NCBI RefSeq assembly: GCF_017353175.1
Contig: NZ_JAFMYW010000003.1
Span: 434,001 to 498,000, forward strand
Direction: 5' to 3'
DNA length: 64,000 bases
Origin: Fibrella forsythiae
GTDB lineage: Bacteria > Bacteroidota > Bacteroidia > Cytophagales > Spirosomataceae
Positions within the stretch are counted from its first letter, which is position 1. The number at the start of each line of letters is the position of its first letter. Positions 1 through 8,238 of the stretch are shown one piece after another. The position numbers and the translations under genes were made by a program. The notes below the pieces were generated by a model. It was not told where the DNA came from. It was given only the letters and a program-made list of their open reading frames with translations, and searched no databases.

Positions 1-1113
1 CCCGAATTCTTCACCATTTTCGACGGAAAAACGGGTGCGACTCTCGCCACCACCGACTACATCCCCTCGCGCTACCCGACCGATGGGTGGGGCGGTATTG
101 GTGGTAATGGAGGCACCGACAACAACGGTAACCGCGTTGACCGGTTTCTGGCCTGCGTAGCGTATCTGGATGGTAAACTACCTAGCGTGGTCATGTGCCG
201 GGGCTATTACGGGCGAACGGTACTGGCCGCCTGGGATTGGCGCGGAAGCAAACTAACGTCGCGCTGGGTATTCGATTCAAAAGATAAGCCCGGCTTTTCG
301 GGCATGGGTAACCATAACCTGACCGTTGCCGATGTGGATGGCGACGGGAAAGACGAGATCGTGTATGGGTCAATGGTGGTTGATGATACGGGGCAGGGCC
401 TGTTCACGACCAAACTCCGCCACGGCGATGCACTGCATGTGACCGACCTCGACCCCTCCCGGCCGGGGTTGGAAGCCTGGGGGATTCACGAGAACGAAGA
501 GAAGGTGCCTGGTTACGAAAATGGCTACGGCGCGGCCCTCTACGATGCGCGAACCGGCGAGATTATCTGGGGTACGTTCCCGGGAAAAGACGTCGGGCGG
601 GGTGTGGCCGATGATATTGACCCCGATAATCCCGGCGGCGAAATGTGGTGGTCGGGTAGCGATGGCTTGTACGATGCGAAGGGAAAGCGCATTGGCAGCA
701 GTCCGCCGTCGACGAATTTCCTGTGCTGGTGGGATGGTGACCTGACCCGAGAACTGCTCGACGGTAACCATATCGACAAATACCAGAATGGTGCTCCGGC
801 AGTCCGGCTGCTTACCGCCACAGACTGTTCCTCGAACAACGGCTCAAAATCAACACCTGCCCTCAGCGCTGACCTCTTCGGCGACTGGCGCGAAGAGGTG
901 ATTTTCCGAACCAACGACAACAAGAGCTTACGCATTTACACAACGACCATCCCGACGGAGCACCGGCTGTACACGCTTATGCACGACCCGCAATACCGCC
1001 TGAGCATCGCCTGGCAAAACGTTGGCTACAACCAGCCGCCCCATACCAGTTTCCATATCGGCGCGGGTATGAAAATGCCGCCGAAGCCGAACATTATAAC
1101 GAAGCTGAGATGA
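1..1113 (+). CDS. Rhamnogalacturonan lyase, PL11 family (5' truncated by window edge)
   Basis: This is the C-terminal ~370 residues of a secreted PL11 rhamnogalacturonan lyase, which cleaves the rhamnose-galacturonate backbone of RG-I by beta-elimination. The frame is open from base 1 (PEFFTIFDGKTG...) to TGA at 1111-1113. It aligns by eye with residues ~249-624 of the complete paralogue at 11277-13151, sharing the propeller segments DVDGDGKDEIVYGS, GHGDALH-type, WWDGDLTRELLDG and LMHDPQYR. Asp/Gly-rich DxDGDGKDE loops are typical calcium sites in this family. About 250 N-terminal residues, including signal peptide and Fn3-like domain, lie outside the window. It is followed 111 bp later by a CE12 esterase on the same strand. 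Confidence 0.9.
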   Translation, partial: PEFFTIFDGKTGATLATTDYIPSRYPTDGWGGIGGNGGTDNNGNRVDRFLACVAYLDGKLPSVVMCRGYYGRTVLAAWDWRGSKLTSRWVFDSKDKPGFSGMGNHNLTVADVDGDGKDEIVYGSMVVDDTGQGLFTTKLRHGDALHVTDLDPSRPGLEAWGIHENEEKVPGYENGYGAALYDARTGEIIWGTFPGKDVGRGVADDIDPDNPGGEMWWSGSDGLYDAKGKRIGSSPPSTNFLCWWDGDLTRELLDGNHIDKYQNGAPAVRLLTATDCSSNNGSKSTPALSADLFGDWREEVIFRTNDNKSLRIYTTTIPTEHRLYTLMHDPQYRLSIAWQNVGYNQPPHTSFHIGAGMKMPPKPNIITKLR

Positions 1114-1224
1114 ATCGGCTGTGCTTCTATCCGTTTAGATGCTTAAGTAGCGTTTCCATTCATCTTGACAACCCACATGCTTAAATCACCTCCGACACTA
1201 ACAATCAAATCTCTAAGCTTCAAC

Positions 1225-2013
1225 ATGAAAACGTACCTCAAATTAACCCTGTTCGCCCTTGGTGCCATCGCTGGCATCGCGGCGATGCAGGCACCGCGTC
1301 CAACGCTATATATCATTGGTGACTCTACCGTTCGGAATGGCTCCGGGAAAGGGTCGGACGGGCTTTGGGGCTGGGGCAGTCTGATTTCCGCGCATTTCGA
1401 CACCACGCGCATCCACATCGAAAACCACGCCATTGGCGGACGTAGCAGCCGCACCTTCCTGACCGAAGGGCGCTGGGACAAGATCATGGAACGGCTGGCT
1501 CCCGGCGATTTTGTGATCATGCAGTTTGGCCATAACGATGGCGGCGCCATCAACGACAGCACCCGTGCCCGTGGGTCGATCAAAGGCATGGGCGACGAAA
1601 CGCAGGAAATCGACAACATGCTGACTAAAAAACACGAAGTTGTACACTCGTTTGGCTGGTACATGAAGAAATACATCGCCGACACAAAAGCAAAAGGGGC
1701 CACGCCGATCGTGTGTTCGCTGGTGCCGCGCAATGTCTGGAAAGGGGGAAAGGTAGAGCGTGGGTCTAACAGTTACGGAAAATGGGCGTCCGAAGCAGCT
1801 ACGGCGGGCGGAGCGTATTTCATTGACCTGAATGAGATCATCGCGAAGAAATACGAAGCGGGTTACGACGAAGCCAGACTGAAAACCGATTTCTTCCCCG
1901 GCGATCATACCCACACCAATTACAACGGTGCCACCTACAACGCCGCCGCCGTTGTGGAAGGCCTCCGGCAACTGAAAGATTGCCCGCTCAACAAGTATGT
2001 GGTGAAGTTGTAA
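1225..2013 (+). CDS. Rhamnogalacturonan acetylesterase, SGNH/CE12 family
   Basis: Predicted exported esterase that removes acetyl groups from rhamnogalacturonan, opening the backbone to PL11 and GH enzymes. With the ATG at 1225 the protein (262 aa) begins with a signal peptide (MKTYLKLTLFALGAIAGIAA). The SGNH blocks are visible: IIGDSTV with Ser34, FGHND at 101-105, and the terminal DHTH with Asp227 and His230 completing the triad. In-frame TTG (1165) and ATG (1177) starts exist upstream, but they would bury the signal peptide behind a polar extension, so 1225 is preferred. It sits between PL11 and GH105 genes in a same-strand pectin cluster. Confidence 0.9.
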   Translation: MKTYLKLTLFALGAIAGIAAMQAPRPTLYIIGDSTVRNGSGKGSDGLWGWGSLISAHFDTTRIHIENHAIGGRSSRTFLTEGRWDKIMERLAPGDFVIMQFGHNDGGAINDSTRARGSIKGMGDETQEIDNMLTKKHEVVHSFGWYMKKYIADTKAKGATPIVCSLVPRNVWKGGKVERGSNSYGKWASEAATAGGAYFIDLNEIIAKKYEAGYDEARLKTDFFPGDHTHTNYNGATYNAAAVVEGLRQLKDCPLNKYVVKL

Positions 2014-2150
2014 GGGAGCAACCTGACGAGTGAACAAACTAACTATACCTTTCCCCGAATAACAGGAGAGTTCAGGAGGCATGTATTACTTGTAATGACC
2101 TTCTTTGCCTCTTTACTAGGCTTACTCTATTCCTGGCCAATTCTTAACCG

Positions 2151-3293
2151 ATGAAAAATACCTCACCGTTGCTTCGTAGCGTAGTTGTCGCTTGCCTGTT
2201 GCTGACAATGGCGCTGTTGGCTAATGCCCAGAAGCTGCCGCTCAAAAAGGAGATTCTCCAGAGAATGACGCTGGCCAATGATTACTTCATGGCCAAATGG
2301 CCCGATACTGGCAAAGAAATCGTGACCAATAAAACGCGCCCCAGCCACATCTGGACGCGTGCCGTATACTACGAGGGACTGATGGCGCTCTACGAAACCG
2401 ACAAGCAGAAACGCTACTACGACTACGCCGTCGACTGGGGCATGAAGCACAACTGGGGCATGCGGAGCGGCATAAAAACCCGCAACGCCGATGATCAGTG
2501 CTGTGGCCAGACCTACATTGACCTTTACCTGATCGACCGGCAACCCCAACGCATTCACGACATCAAAGCGTCGATTGATTCGATGGTGGCGAGTCCGAAA
2601 GTGGATGATTGGAACTGGATCGATGCGTTACAGATGGCCATGCCGGTGTTTGCCAAGCTGGGGGTGATCTATAAGAATCCGGCTTACTTCGAGAAGATGT
2701 ACCAGATTTACATGTACTCGAAAACGAAGCATGGCGGGCAGGGCCTGTACAATCCGAAAGACGGGCTGTGGTGGCGTGATAAGGATTTTGTGCCACCCTA
2801 CAAGGAGCCCAACGGCGAAGACTGCTATTGGTCGCGGGGCAACGGCTGGGTTGTGGCGGCCCTGGTGAAGGTGCTGGAAATTATGCCGAAAGATGCCCCG
2901 CACCGCGCTGAATACCAGCAAACGTATCTGGCCATGATGAAGGCGCTGGCACCGTTACAACGCCCGGACGGCTACTGGAACGTGAGTTTGCACGATCCGA
3001 CCAATTTCGGGGGTAAAGAAATGACCGGCACAGCTCTGTTTGTATACGGCATGGCCTGGGGAATGCGCAACGGCCTGCTCGACAAGAAGGTATACGCGCC
3101 CATCGTGGCTAAAGGCTGGAATGCCATGGCCACTGAGAGCGTGGATACCGACGGCCGGTTGGGCTGGGTGCAGGGAACGGGTAAAGAGCCGAAGGAAGGT
3201 CAGCCGGTAACGTTTACCAGCAAACCTGATTTCGAAGATTACGGCCTCGGCTGCTTCCTGCTCGCTGGCGCCGAAGTGTATAAATTGAAGTAG
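2151..3293 (+). CDS. Unsaturated rhamnogalacturonyl hydrolase, GH105/GH88-like
   Basis: Hydrolyses the unsaturated galacturonyl residue left at the non-reducing end of RG-I oligosaccharides after PL11 cleavage. The 380-aa protein has a signal peptide (first ~26 residues, ending ...LLANAQ) and an (alpha/alpha)6-barrel. The catalytic-region motif WNWIDALQMAMP (Asp158) matches the essential Asp segment of YteR-type enzymes, and SRGNGW at about 228 is a family signature. It fits functionally right after the PL11/CE12 pair: lyase product is its substrate. An intergenic repeat with arms containing GCTTCGCGC follows the stop. Confidence 0.9.
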   Translation: MKNTSPLLRSVVVACLLLTMALLANAQKLPLKKEILQRMTLANDYFMAKWPDTGKEIVTNKTRPSHIWTRAVYYEGLMALYETDKQKRYYDYAVDWGMKHNWGMRSGIKTRNADDQCCGQTYIDLYLIDRQPQRIHDIKASIDSMVASPKVDDWNWIDALQMAMPVFAKLGVIYKNPAYFEKMYQIYMYSKTKHGGQGLYNPKDGLWWRDKDFVPPYKEPNGEDCYWSRGNGWVVAALVKVLEIMPKDAPHRAEYQQTYLAMMKALAPLQRPDGYWNVSLHDPTNFGGKEMTGTALFVYGMAWGMRNGLLDKKVYAPIVAKGWNAMATESVDTDGRLGWVQGTGKEPKEGQPVTFTSKPDFEDYGLGCFLLAGAEVYKLK

Positions 3294-3299
3294 CTTCTT

Positions 3300-3400
3300 G
3301 TGGTTGGCTTCGCGCTGTAGTGGGCTGACGCCTAGTCGAAGGGCTTGCAGCGCGAAGCAATACTGTAAAGCACGAAGCCAGCAAACGCGTCAACCACTAC
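3300..3400. repeat. Intergenic inverted repeat, GCGCGAAGC family copy 1
   Basis: Directly after the GH105 stop. GCTTCGCGCTG at 3307-3317 pairs perfectly with CAGCGCGAAGC at 3348-3358, and an outer arm GTGGTTG (3300-3306) pairs with CAACCAC (3394-3400). The inner part CTGACGCCTAG-CGAAGGGC is repeated almost exactly at 11180-11215 after the GH2 gene. It could act as a terminator or be a small repetitive element. Confidence 0.6.
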
Positions 3401-3423
3401 TAGCCTAAATTCCCTTAACCGAC

Positions 3424-6270
3424 ATGAGAAAATATATAGTCCCCGGCCTGCTTCTGACGGCTTTATTAACCGCTGGATTGACTGCTTACAGTCAGCCGAA
3501 ATGGCCGGCCATTACCCAACAGGCCAGGCCCTGGACGCGCTGGTGGTGGATGGGTAGCGCCGTAAACGACAAAGACCTCACGCGCCTGATGGAGCAATAC
3601 CAGAAAGCTGGCTTAGGCGGTGTTGAAATTACCCCGATCTACGGCGTAAAAGGGGAGGAGAAGCAGTTCATCAACTTCCTGTCGACAAAATGGATGGATC
3701 GCCTGACACACACGCTGACCGAAGCACAGCGACTGGGCATGGGCGTGGATCTGGCGCAGGCGTCGGGATGGCCCTTTGGTGGTCCCTGGGTAACACCGGA
3801 AGATGCCTGCAAGTACGTGGCCTACAGCTCTTACACCGTGAAAGGCGGCGAGTCGCTGAAGGAGCCTGTTACTTACATGCAGAAGCCGCTGATGCGGGTA
3901 GTGGGCGAGCCGATTGATATCAAAAAGCTGGTCGATCCAATCGCGAAGAACCCTGATCTGCAGTTGCACGCATTCGATCAGGTACGTTTCGAGAAACCGC
4001 TGCCGCTGCAAAGCCTGATGGCATATCCCGAGAAAGGGGAACCCATTGAGCTGACCAGCCGCGTTGATAAGTCAGGTACGTTGGACTGGGTGGCTCCCGT
4101 TGGGAACTGGACGCTGTATGCCGTATTTGAAGGCTGGCACGGCAAGCAGGTCGAGCGGGCTGGTCCCGGCGGCGAGGGCGACGTGATCGACCACTTTTCG
4201 AAAACCGCCACTGACCATTATCTGGCGCGATTCGACAAGGCGTTTAAAGGCTATAACCTGAAATCGCTGCGGGCATTCTTCAACGATTCCTACGAAGTAG
4301 ATGACGCCTCAGGCGAGGGCAACTGGACGCCGAACATGTTTGCCGAGTTCAAAAAACGGCGCGGCTACGATCTGAAAGCCCATTTGCCCGCGCTGTTTGG
4401 CAAGGACAGCGACGACGCCAACAAGCGCGTGCTAAGCGATTACCGCGAAACGATTTCGGAGTTATTGCTCGAAAACTACACCAAAACCTGGAGTACCTGG
4501 GCGAAGGGTAAGGGCAAGCTGATTCGGAATCAGGCCCACGGTTCGCCCGCCAATATCCTCGATCTCTACGCCATCACTGACATTCCCGAAATTGAAGGCA
4601 CGGAATTGTTGCGCATCAAATTTGCGTCATCGGCGGCGCACGTGATGGGCAAACAGCTGACGTCGTCGGAGTCGGCGACCTGGGATAACGAGCATTTCCT
4701 GTCGAAGCTGAGCGACATCAAGAAAGACATGGATCGCTTCCTGCTGGGCGGCGTGAACCATACCTTCTACCACGGTACCAACTACTCGCCCCAAAGCGCC
4801 GCCTGGCCGGGCTGGCTGTTCTACGCCGCCGTCCATTTCAACCCAAATAACAGCTTCTGGACCGATTTCGGCCAACTGAACACCTACGTAGCGCGGTGTC
4901 AGTCGTTTTTACAGGCTGGGAAGCCTGATAACGATGTGCTGGTGTATCTGCCCATCTACGATGCCTACACCCGTCCCGGTAAGGTGTTGCTGCAACATTT
5001 CGACGGTATCGACCACGGGTTCAAAGGGCTGCCGGTAGAGGAACAGACTGAAGCGATGCTGGCGAAAGGCTACGCGTTCGACTTCATTTCCGACAAGCAA
5101 CTAATGGGCGTGACCACGGCAGGCGGAAAGCTGCAAACCGGCGGTGTCAACTACAAAACAATTCTGGTGCCTGATGTGGATCGTATGCCACTGGGTACGT
5201 TGCAGCAACTAATGAAGCTGGCCCAGAACGGCGCAACGGTCATTTTCGCCGGTGGAATGCCGGAGCACGTAAATGGAATGGGCAATCTGGAAGCGCGTCA
5301 GGCTACGTTCGATGGTCTGCTATCGGAACTTAAGTTCACCAATACAAAGGAAGTACAACGAGCCGAGGTTGGCGGGAAAGGGCAGATCCTGACGGGGAAG
5401 AACGTAGATCAGCTTCTGGTCGCGGCCGACGTTGCCCGCGAAACGATGGTCGACAACGGCTTGCAGTGTATTCGGCGGGCTACCAAAACCGGGCATTACT
5501 ACTTCATCGCCAACTGGGGCGAGAAAGCCACCGACGGTTGGATACCCCTTCAGTCGTCGGCTAAATCGGCGGCGCTATACAATCCCATGACCGGCCAAAC
5601 CGGCATGGCACCCATCCGCACCACAAGTACGGGCAGCGAGGTCTATCTGCAACTGGCCCCCGGCGAATCGTGTATGTTGGACCTGACCAATACGGCCGTC
5701 AACGGACCTGCCTACGCTTACCGGAAAGCGACCGGCCCTGCCCAGCCAATTACCGGCACCTGGACGATCAACTTCACGAAAGGTGGCCCCGAATTACCCA
5801 AGCCAGTGCAGACAACCGAGCTTGGCACCTGGACAAAACTGGAGGGCGATGCCGTGAAGAAATTCTCTGGCACTGCCGCTTATTCGATCACGTTCCCGAT
5901 GCCAACGGGCGGGGCTGCCGACTACCTGCTCGATCTGGGTGGGGTGGCCGAAAGTGCGCAGGTACAGCTAAACGGCGTCAATCTGGGTACGCTGCTTGGT
6001 CCGGTATATCAGGTAACGGTGCCGAAGTCGGCGCTGAAAGCTACCAACACGCTGGTCGTCAGTGTCTCGAACAGCATGGCCAACCGCATTATCGACATGG
6101 ACAAAAACCATGTAGTCTGGAAGAAATTCTACAACATCAACATGTCGGCCCGCCTGAAAGAAGACCGGGGTGCCGACGGTAATTTCACCGCCGAAAAATG
6201 GGACCTGAAACCATCTGGTTTATTGGGTCCGGTGATGATTACGCCGGTTACCGTGGCAGACGTGAAGTAA
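3424..6270 (+). CDS. Alpha-L-rhamnosidase, GH106 family
   Basis: Large secreted glycoside hydrolase (948 aa) predicted to release terminal L-rhamnose from rhamnogalacturonan. It has a signal peptide (to about ...TAYSQ, residue 24), followed by the GH106 opening motif RPWTRWWWMGSAV and GLGGVEITPIYGV, and a C-terminal beta-sandwich (about 790-900, ending in ...LVVSVSNSMANRI) of the galactose-binding-like type seen in this family. Length is in the usual range. The rhamnose mutarotase gene starts 18 bp after its stop, which supports rhamnose as the product and suggests cotranscription. Two copies of CAGGTACGTT lie inside it (3979 and 4073), read in different frames. Confidence 0.9.
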   Translation: MRKYIVPGLLLTALLTAGLTAYSQPKWPAITQQARPWTRWWWMGSAVNDKDLTRLMEQYQKAGLGGVEITPIYGVKGEEKQFINFLSTKWMDRLTHTLTEAQRLGMGVDLAQASGWPFGGPWVTPEDACKYVAYSSYTVKGGESLKEPVTYMQKPLMRVVGEPIDIKKLVDPIAKNPDLQLHAFDQVRFEKPLPLQSLMAYPEKGEPIELTSRVDKSGTLDWVAPVGNWTLYAVFEGWHGKQVERAGPGGEGDVIDHFSKTATDHYLARFDKAFKGYNLKSLRAFFNDSYEVDDASGEGNWTPNMFAEFKKRRGYDLKAHLPALFGKDSDDANKRVLSDYRETISELLLENYTKTWSTWAKGKGKLIRNQAHGSPANILDLYAITDIPEIEGTELLRIKFASSAAHVMGKQLTSSESATWDNEHFLSKLSDIKKDMDRFLLGGVNHTFYHGTNYSPQSAAWPGWLFYAAVHFNPNNSFWTDFGQLNTYVARCQSFLQAGKPDNDVLVYLPIYDAYTRPGKVLLQHFDGIDHGFKGLPVEEQTEAMLAKGYAFDFISDKQLMGVTTAGGKLQTGGVNYKTILVPDVDRMPLGTLQQLMKLAQNGATVIFAGGMPEHVNGMGNLEARQATFDGLLSELKFTNTKEVQRAEVGGKGQILTGKNVDQLLVAADVARETMVDNGLQCIRRATKTGHYYFIANWGEKATDGWIPLQSSAKSAALYNPMTGQTGMAPIRTTSTGSEVYLQLAPGESCMLDLTNTAVNGPAYAYRKATGPAQPITGTWTINFTKGGPELPKPVQTTELGTWTKLEGDAVKKFSGTAAYSITFPMPTGGAADYLLDLGGVAESAQVQLNGVNLGTLLGPVYQVTVPKSALKATNTLVVSVSNSMANRIIDMDKNHVVWKKFYNINMSARLKEDRGADGNFTAEKWDLKPSGLLGPVMITPVTVADVK

Positions 6271-6288
6271 GAAAGCAAAACCACAAAA

Positions 6289-6603
6289 ATGGGAGAAATA
6301 GCCTTTACCATGCAGTTGAAGCCCGGCGTTGTGGCGGAGTACAAACGTCGGCATGATGAAATCTGGCCGGAACTGTCGGCGGCGTTGACCGAAGCGGGCA
6401 TCCGAGATTACTCGATCTATCTCGACCCGACTTCAGGTACGTTGTTCGCCGTGCAGAAACGGCTGCCCGGCCACACAGCCGATGCGCTACCCGATCTGCC
6501 CGTCATGAAACGCTGGTGGGCTTACATGGCCGATCTGATGGACACTAACCCGGATAATTCGCCTATAGCCAAGCCGCTGGAGTTTATTTTCCACGCCGAT
6601 TAG
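6289..6603 (+). CDS. rhaM: L-rhamnose mutarotase
   Basis: Interconverts alpha and beta anomers of L-rhamnose in the cytoplasm. The 104-aa length equals the family norm and the sequence follows E. coli RhaM closely: KRRHDEIWPEL with the catalytic His22, YSIYLDPTSGTLFA, and the C-terminal block RWWAYMADLMDTNPDNSP. It starts 18 bp after the GH106 alpha-rhamnosidase stop, so the two are probably one transcript: enzyme plus product-processing step. No rhamnose isomerase, kinase or permease gene is in the window. Confidence 0.95.
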   Translation: MGEIAFTMQLKPGVVAEYKRRHDEIWPELSAALTEAGIRDYSIYLDPTSGTLFAVQKRLPGHTADALPDLPVMKRWWAYMADLMDTNPDNSPIAKPLEFIFHAD

Positions 6604-6640
6604 GCAGGTAAGTACGGGAAGGTTCGGCGGTTCGAAAAAG

Positions 6641-6648
6641 TAGATTTG
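6641..6648 (+). promoter_or_regulatory. Possible -7 promoter element TAGATTTG
   Basis: Matches the Bacteroidota sigma -7 consensus TAnnTTTG, 108 bp before the Gfo/Idh start. No convincing TTTG at the -33 position, so only tentative. The long inverted repeat at 6661-6740 would fall in its leader. Confidence 0.3.
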
Positions 6649-6660
6649 TATGTAAAATAG

Positions 6661-6740
6661 TCCTCTGTCCTCCGTCTTCTGTCCTCTGTTGCTTCGCTAC
6701 TTAGCAGCGCAACAGAGGACAGAAGACGGAGGACAGAGGA
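6661..6740. repeat. Perfect 32-bp inverted repeat with tandem-repeat arms
   Basis: Bases 6661-6692 and 6709-6740 are exact reverse complements, with a 16-nt spacer. Each arm is made of near-repeated units such as TCCTCTG and CTTCTG. The right arm is followed by CAGAAATTTTTT, so it could terminate the rhaM transcript, but it ends only 16 bp before the next start codon and so could also affect translation of that gene. See findings. Confidence 0.85.
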
Positions 6741-6756
6741 CAGAAATTTTTTCCCT

Positions 6757-8118
6757 ATGTCGACCGAAAACCTTTCCCGAAGAACATTTATTCAGCAATC
6801 AGCTGCCGCTACGGCGGGGCTGCTTTCTGCCAGTAGCATGGCGGCCATTGCCGCGTCAATTGATCCAAATTCGGCGGTGAAACGTCGGGTAGCCATGGTC
6901 GGCACCGGCCACCGGGGCACCAGCATGTGGGGCGTTCCTGTTGCAAAAGAGTTCGGCGATATCATCGAATTTGTAGGCTTGTGCGACAAGAACCCCGGTC
7001 GGGCAGAAACGGCGCGGAAGATGCTGAACGTGACCTGCCCGCTCTATACCGATTTCGAGACGATGATGAAGGAGGCGAAACCCGACCTGCTCATCGTCAC
7101 CACGGTCGACGCTACGCACGATCAGTTCATCATCAAAGGCATGGAAATGGGCGCGGACATCATCACGGAAAAGCCGATGACGACCGACGAAACCAAGTGC
7201 AACGCCATTCTGGCCGCCGAGCGCAAAACGGGCAAGAAGGTGACCGTGACGTTCAACTACCGCTACTCACCACACCGCCAGAAGTTATACGAAATCCTTC
7301 GCGCCGGCACTATCGGCAAGGTGACGTCGGTTGATTTTCACTGGTATCTCGACGTAAAACACGGCGCTGACTATTTTCGTCGCTGGCACCGACTGCGTGA
7401 GAACAGCGGCTCGCTTTGGGTGCATAAAGCCAGTCACCATTTCGACCTGCTGAACTGGTGGCTCGAATCAGAACCACAGACGGTTTATGCGCAGGCATCG
7501 CTCGATAACTACGGCAAAAACGGCCCGTTCCGATCGACGAACTGCCGTCCCTGCACGTTCAAAGACAAGTGCTCGTTCTATTACGACATGACCAAAGACA
7601 AACGTCTGATGGCCCTGTATGCTGATAACGAGAAGTTCGACGGTTATCTGCGCGACGGCTGCGTTTACAAAGAAGACATCAACATCTTCGACAAAATGGC
7701 GGCGACGATCCACTACGCCAACGGTGTAAACGTAGCCTATTCGTTGACAACTTACTCACCCTACGAAGGCTACCGCATTGCCTTTAACGGCACCAAAGGC
7801 CGCGTGGAAGCCTGGATCAAAGAGACCGGCGCGATGACGCTGGAGCCGTACGACGAGATCATGATCTCGCACAACTTCGGCAAGATCGAGACCATCCGCG
7901 TACCTCAGGCAGACGGTCACGGTGGTGGTGATGCCCTGTTGCGCGACAAGATTTTCCGCAATCCCAAAGCACCTGATACGTTCCGCCAATCGGCCGGTAG
8001 CCGTGATGGGGCGATGGCGATTCTGGTTGGTATTGCCGCCCGCAAAAGCGTCGACTCCGGCAAGCCCATCAACATCGCCGACCTCACGGAGTTGAAACCG
8101 CTGGCCGTGAAGGCGTAG
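6757..8118 (+). CDS. Gfo/Idh/MocA family oxidoreductase, TAT-exported
   Basis: NAD(P)-dependent sugar oxidoreductase-type protein (453 aa). It has a twin-arginine leader (SRRTFIQQSAA, RR at 8-9, hydrophobic stretch to about 35), a Rossmann motif VAMVGTGHRG (45-54) and the family motif TEKPMTTDE (EKP at 138-140). TAT export implies it folds with its cofactor before crossing the membrane. Residues C263, C266 and C272 form C-x2-C-x5-C, which suggests a bound metal. Substrate unknown; the setting among rhamnogalacturonan enzymes suggests a pectin-derived sugar. The stop TAG runs directly into GTACGT. Confidence 0.85.
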   Translation: MSTENLSRRTFIQQSAAATAGLLSASSMAAIAASIDPNSAVKRRVAMVGTGHRGTSMWGVPVAKEFGDIIEFVGLCDKNPGRAETARKMLNVTCPLYTDFETMMKEAKPDLLIVTTVDATHDQFIIKGMEMGADIITEKPMTTDETKCNAILAAERKTGKKVTVTFNYRYSPHRQKLYEILRAGTIGKVTSVDFHWYLDVKHGADYFRRWHRLRENSGSLWVHKASHHFDLLNWWLESEPQTVYAQASLDNYGKNGPFRSTNCRPCTFKDKCSFYYDMTKDKRLMALYADNEKFDGYLRDGCVYKEDINIFDKMAATIHYANGVNVAYSLTTYSPYEGYRIAFNGTKGRVEAWIKETGAMTLEPYDEIMISHNFGKIETIRVPQADGHGGGDALLRDKIFRNPKAPDTFRQSAGSRDGAMAILVGIAARKSVDSGKPINIADLTELKPLAVKA

Positions 8119-8238
8119 GTACGTCGTTTCAAGTATAAAGGCGGTCCCGCGTCCGGGCACGTAGCGCGAAGCCAACATTCACGAGGCGACACAATCCTGA
8201 TAGCACCATTTTTCGCTTCAATTCCCCACTTCCCCAAC

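Noticed and set aside
1306-2082. Long minus-strand open frame (about 258 codons) opposite the CE12 gene
   Set aside because: Antisense shadow of a gene with clear SGNH motifs; GC-rich codon usage leaves the opposite strand open. No recognisable domain.
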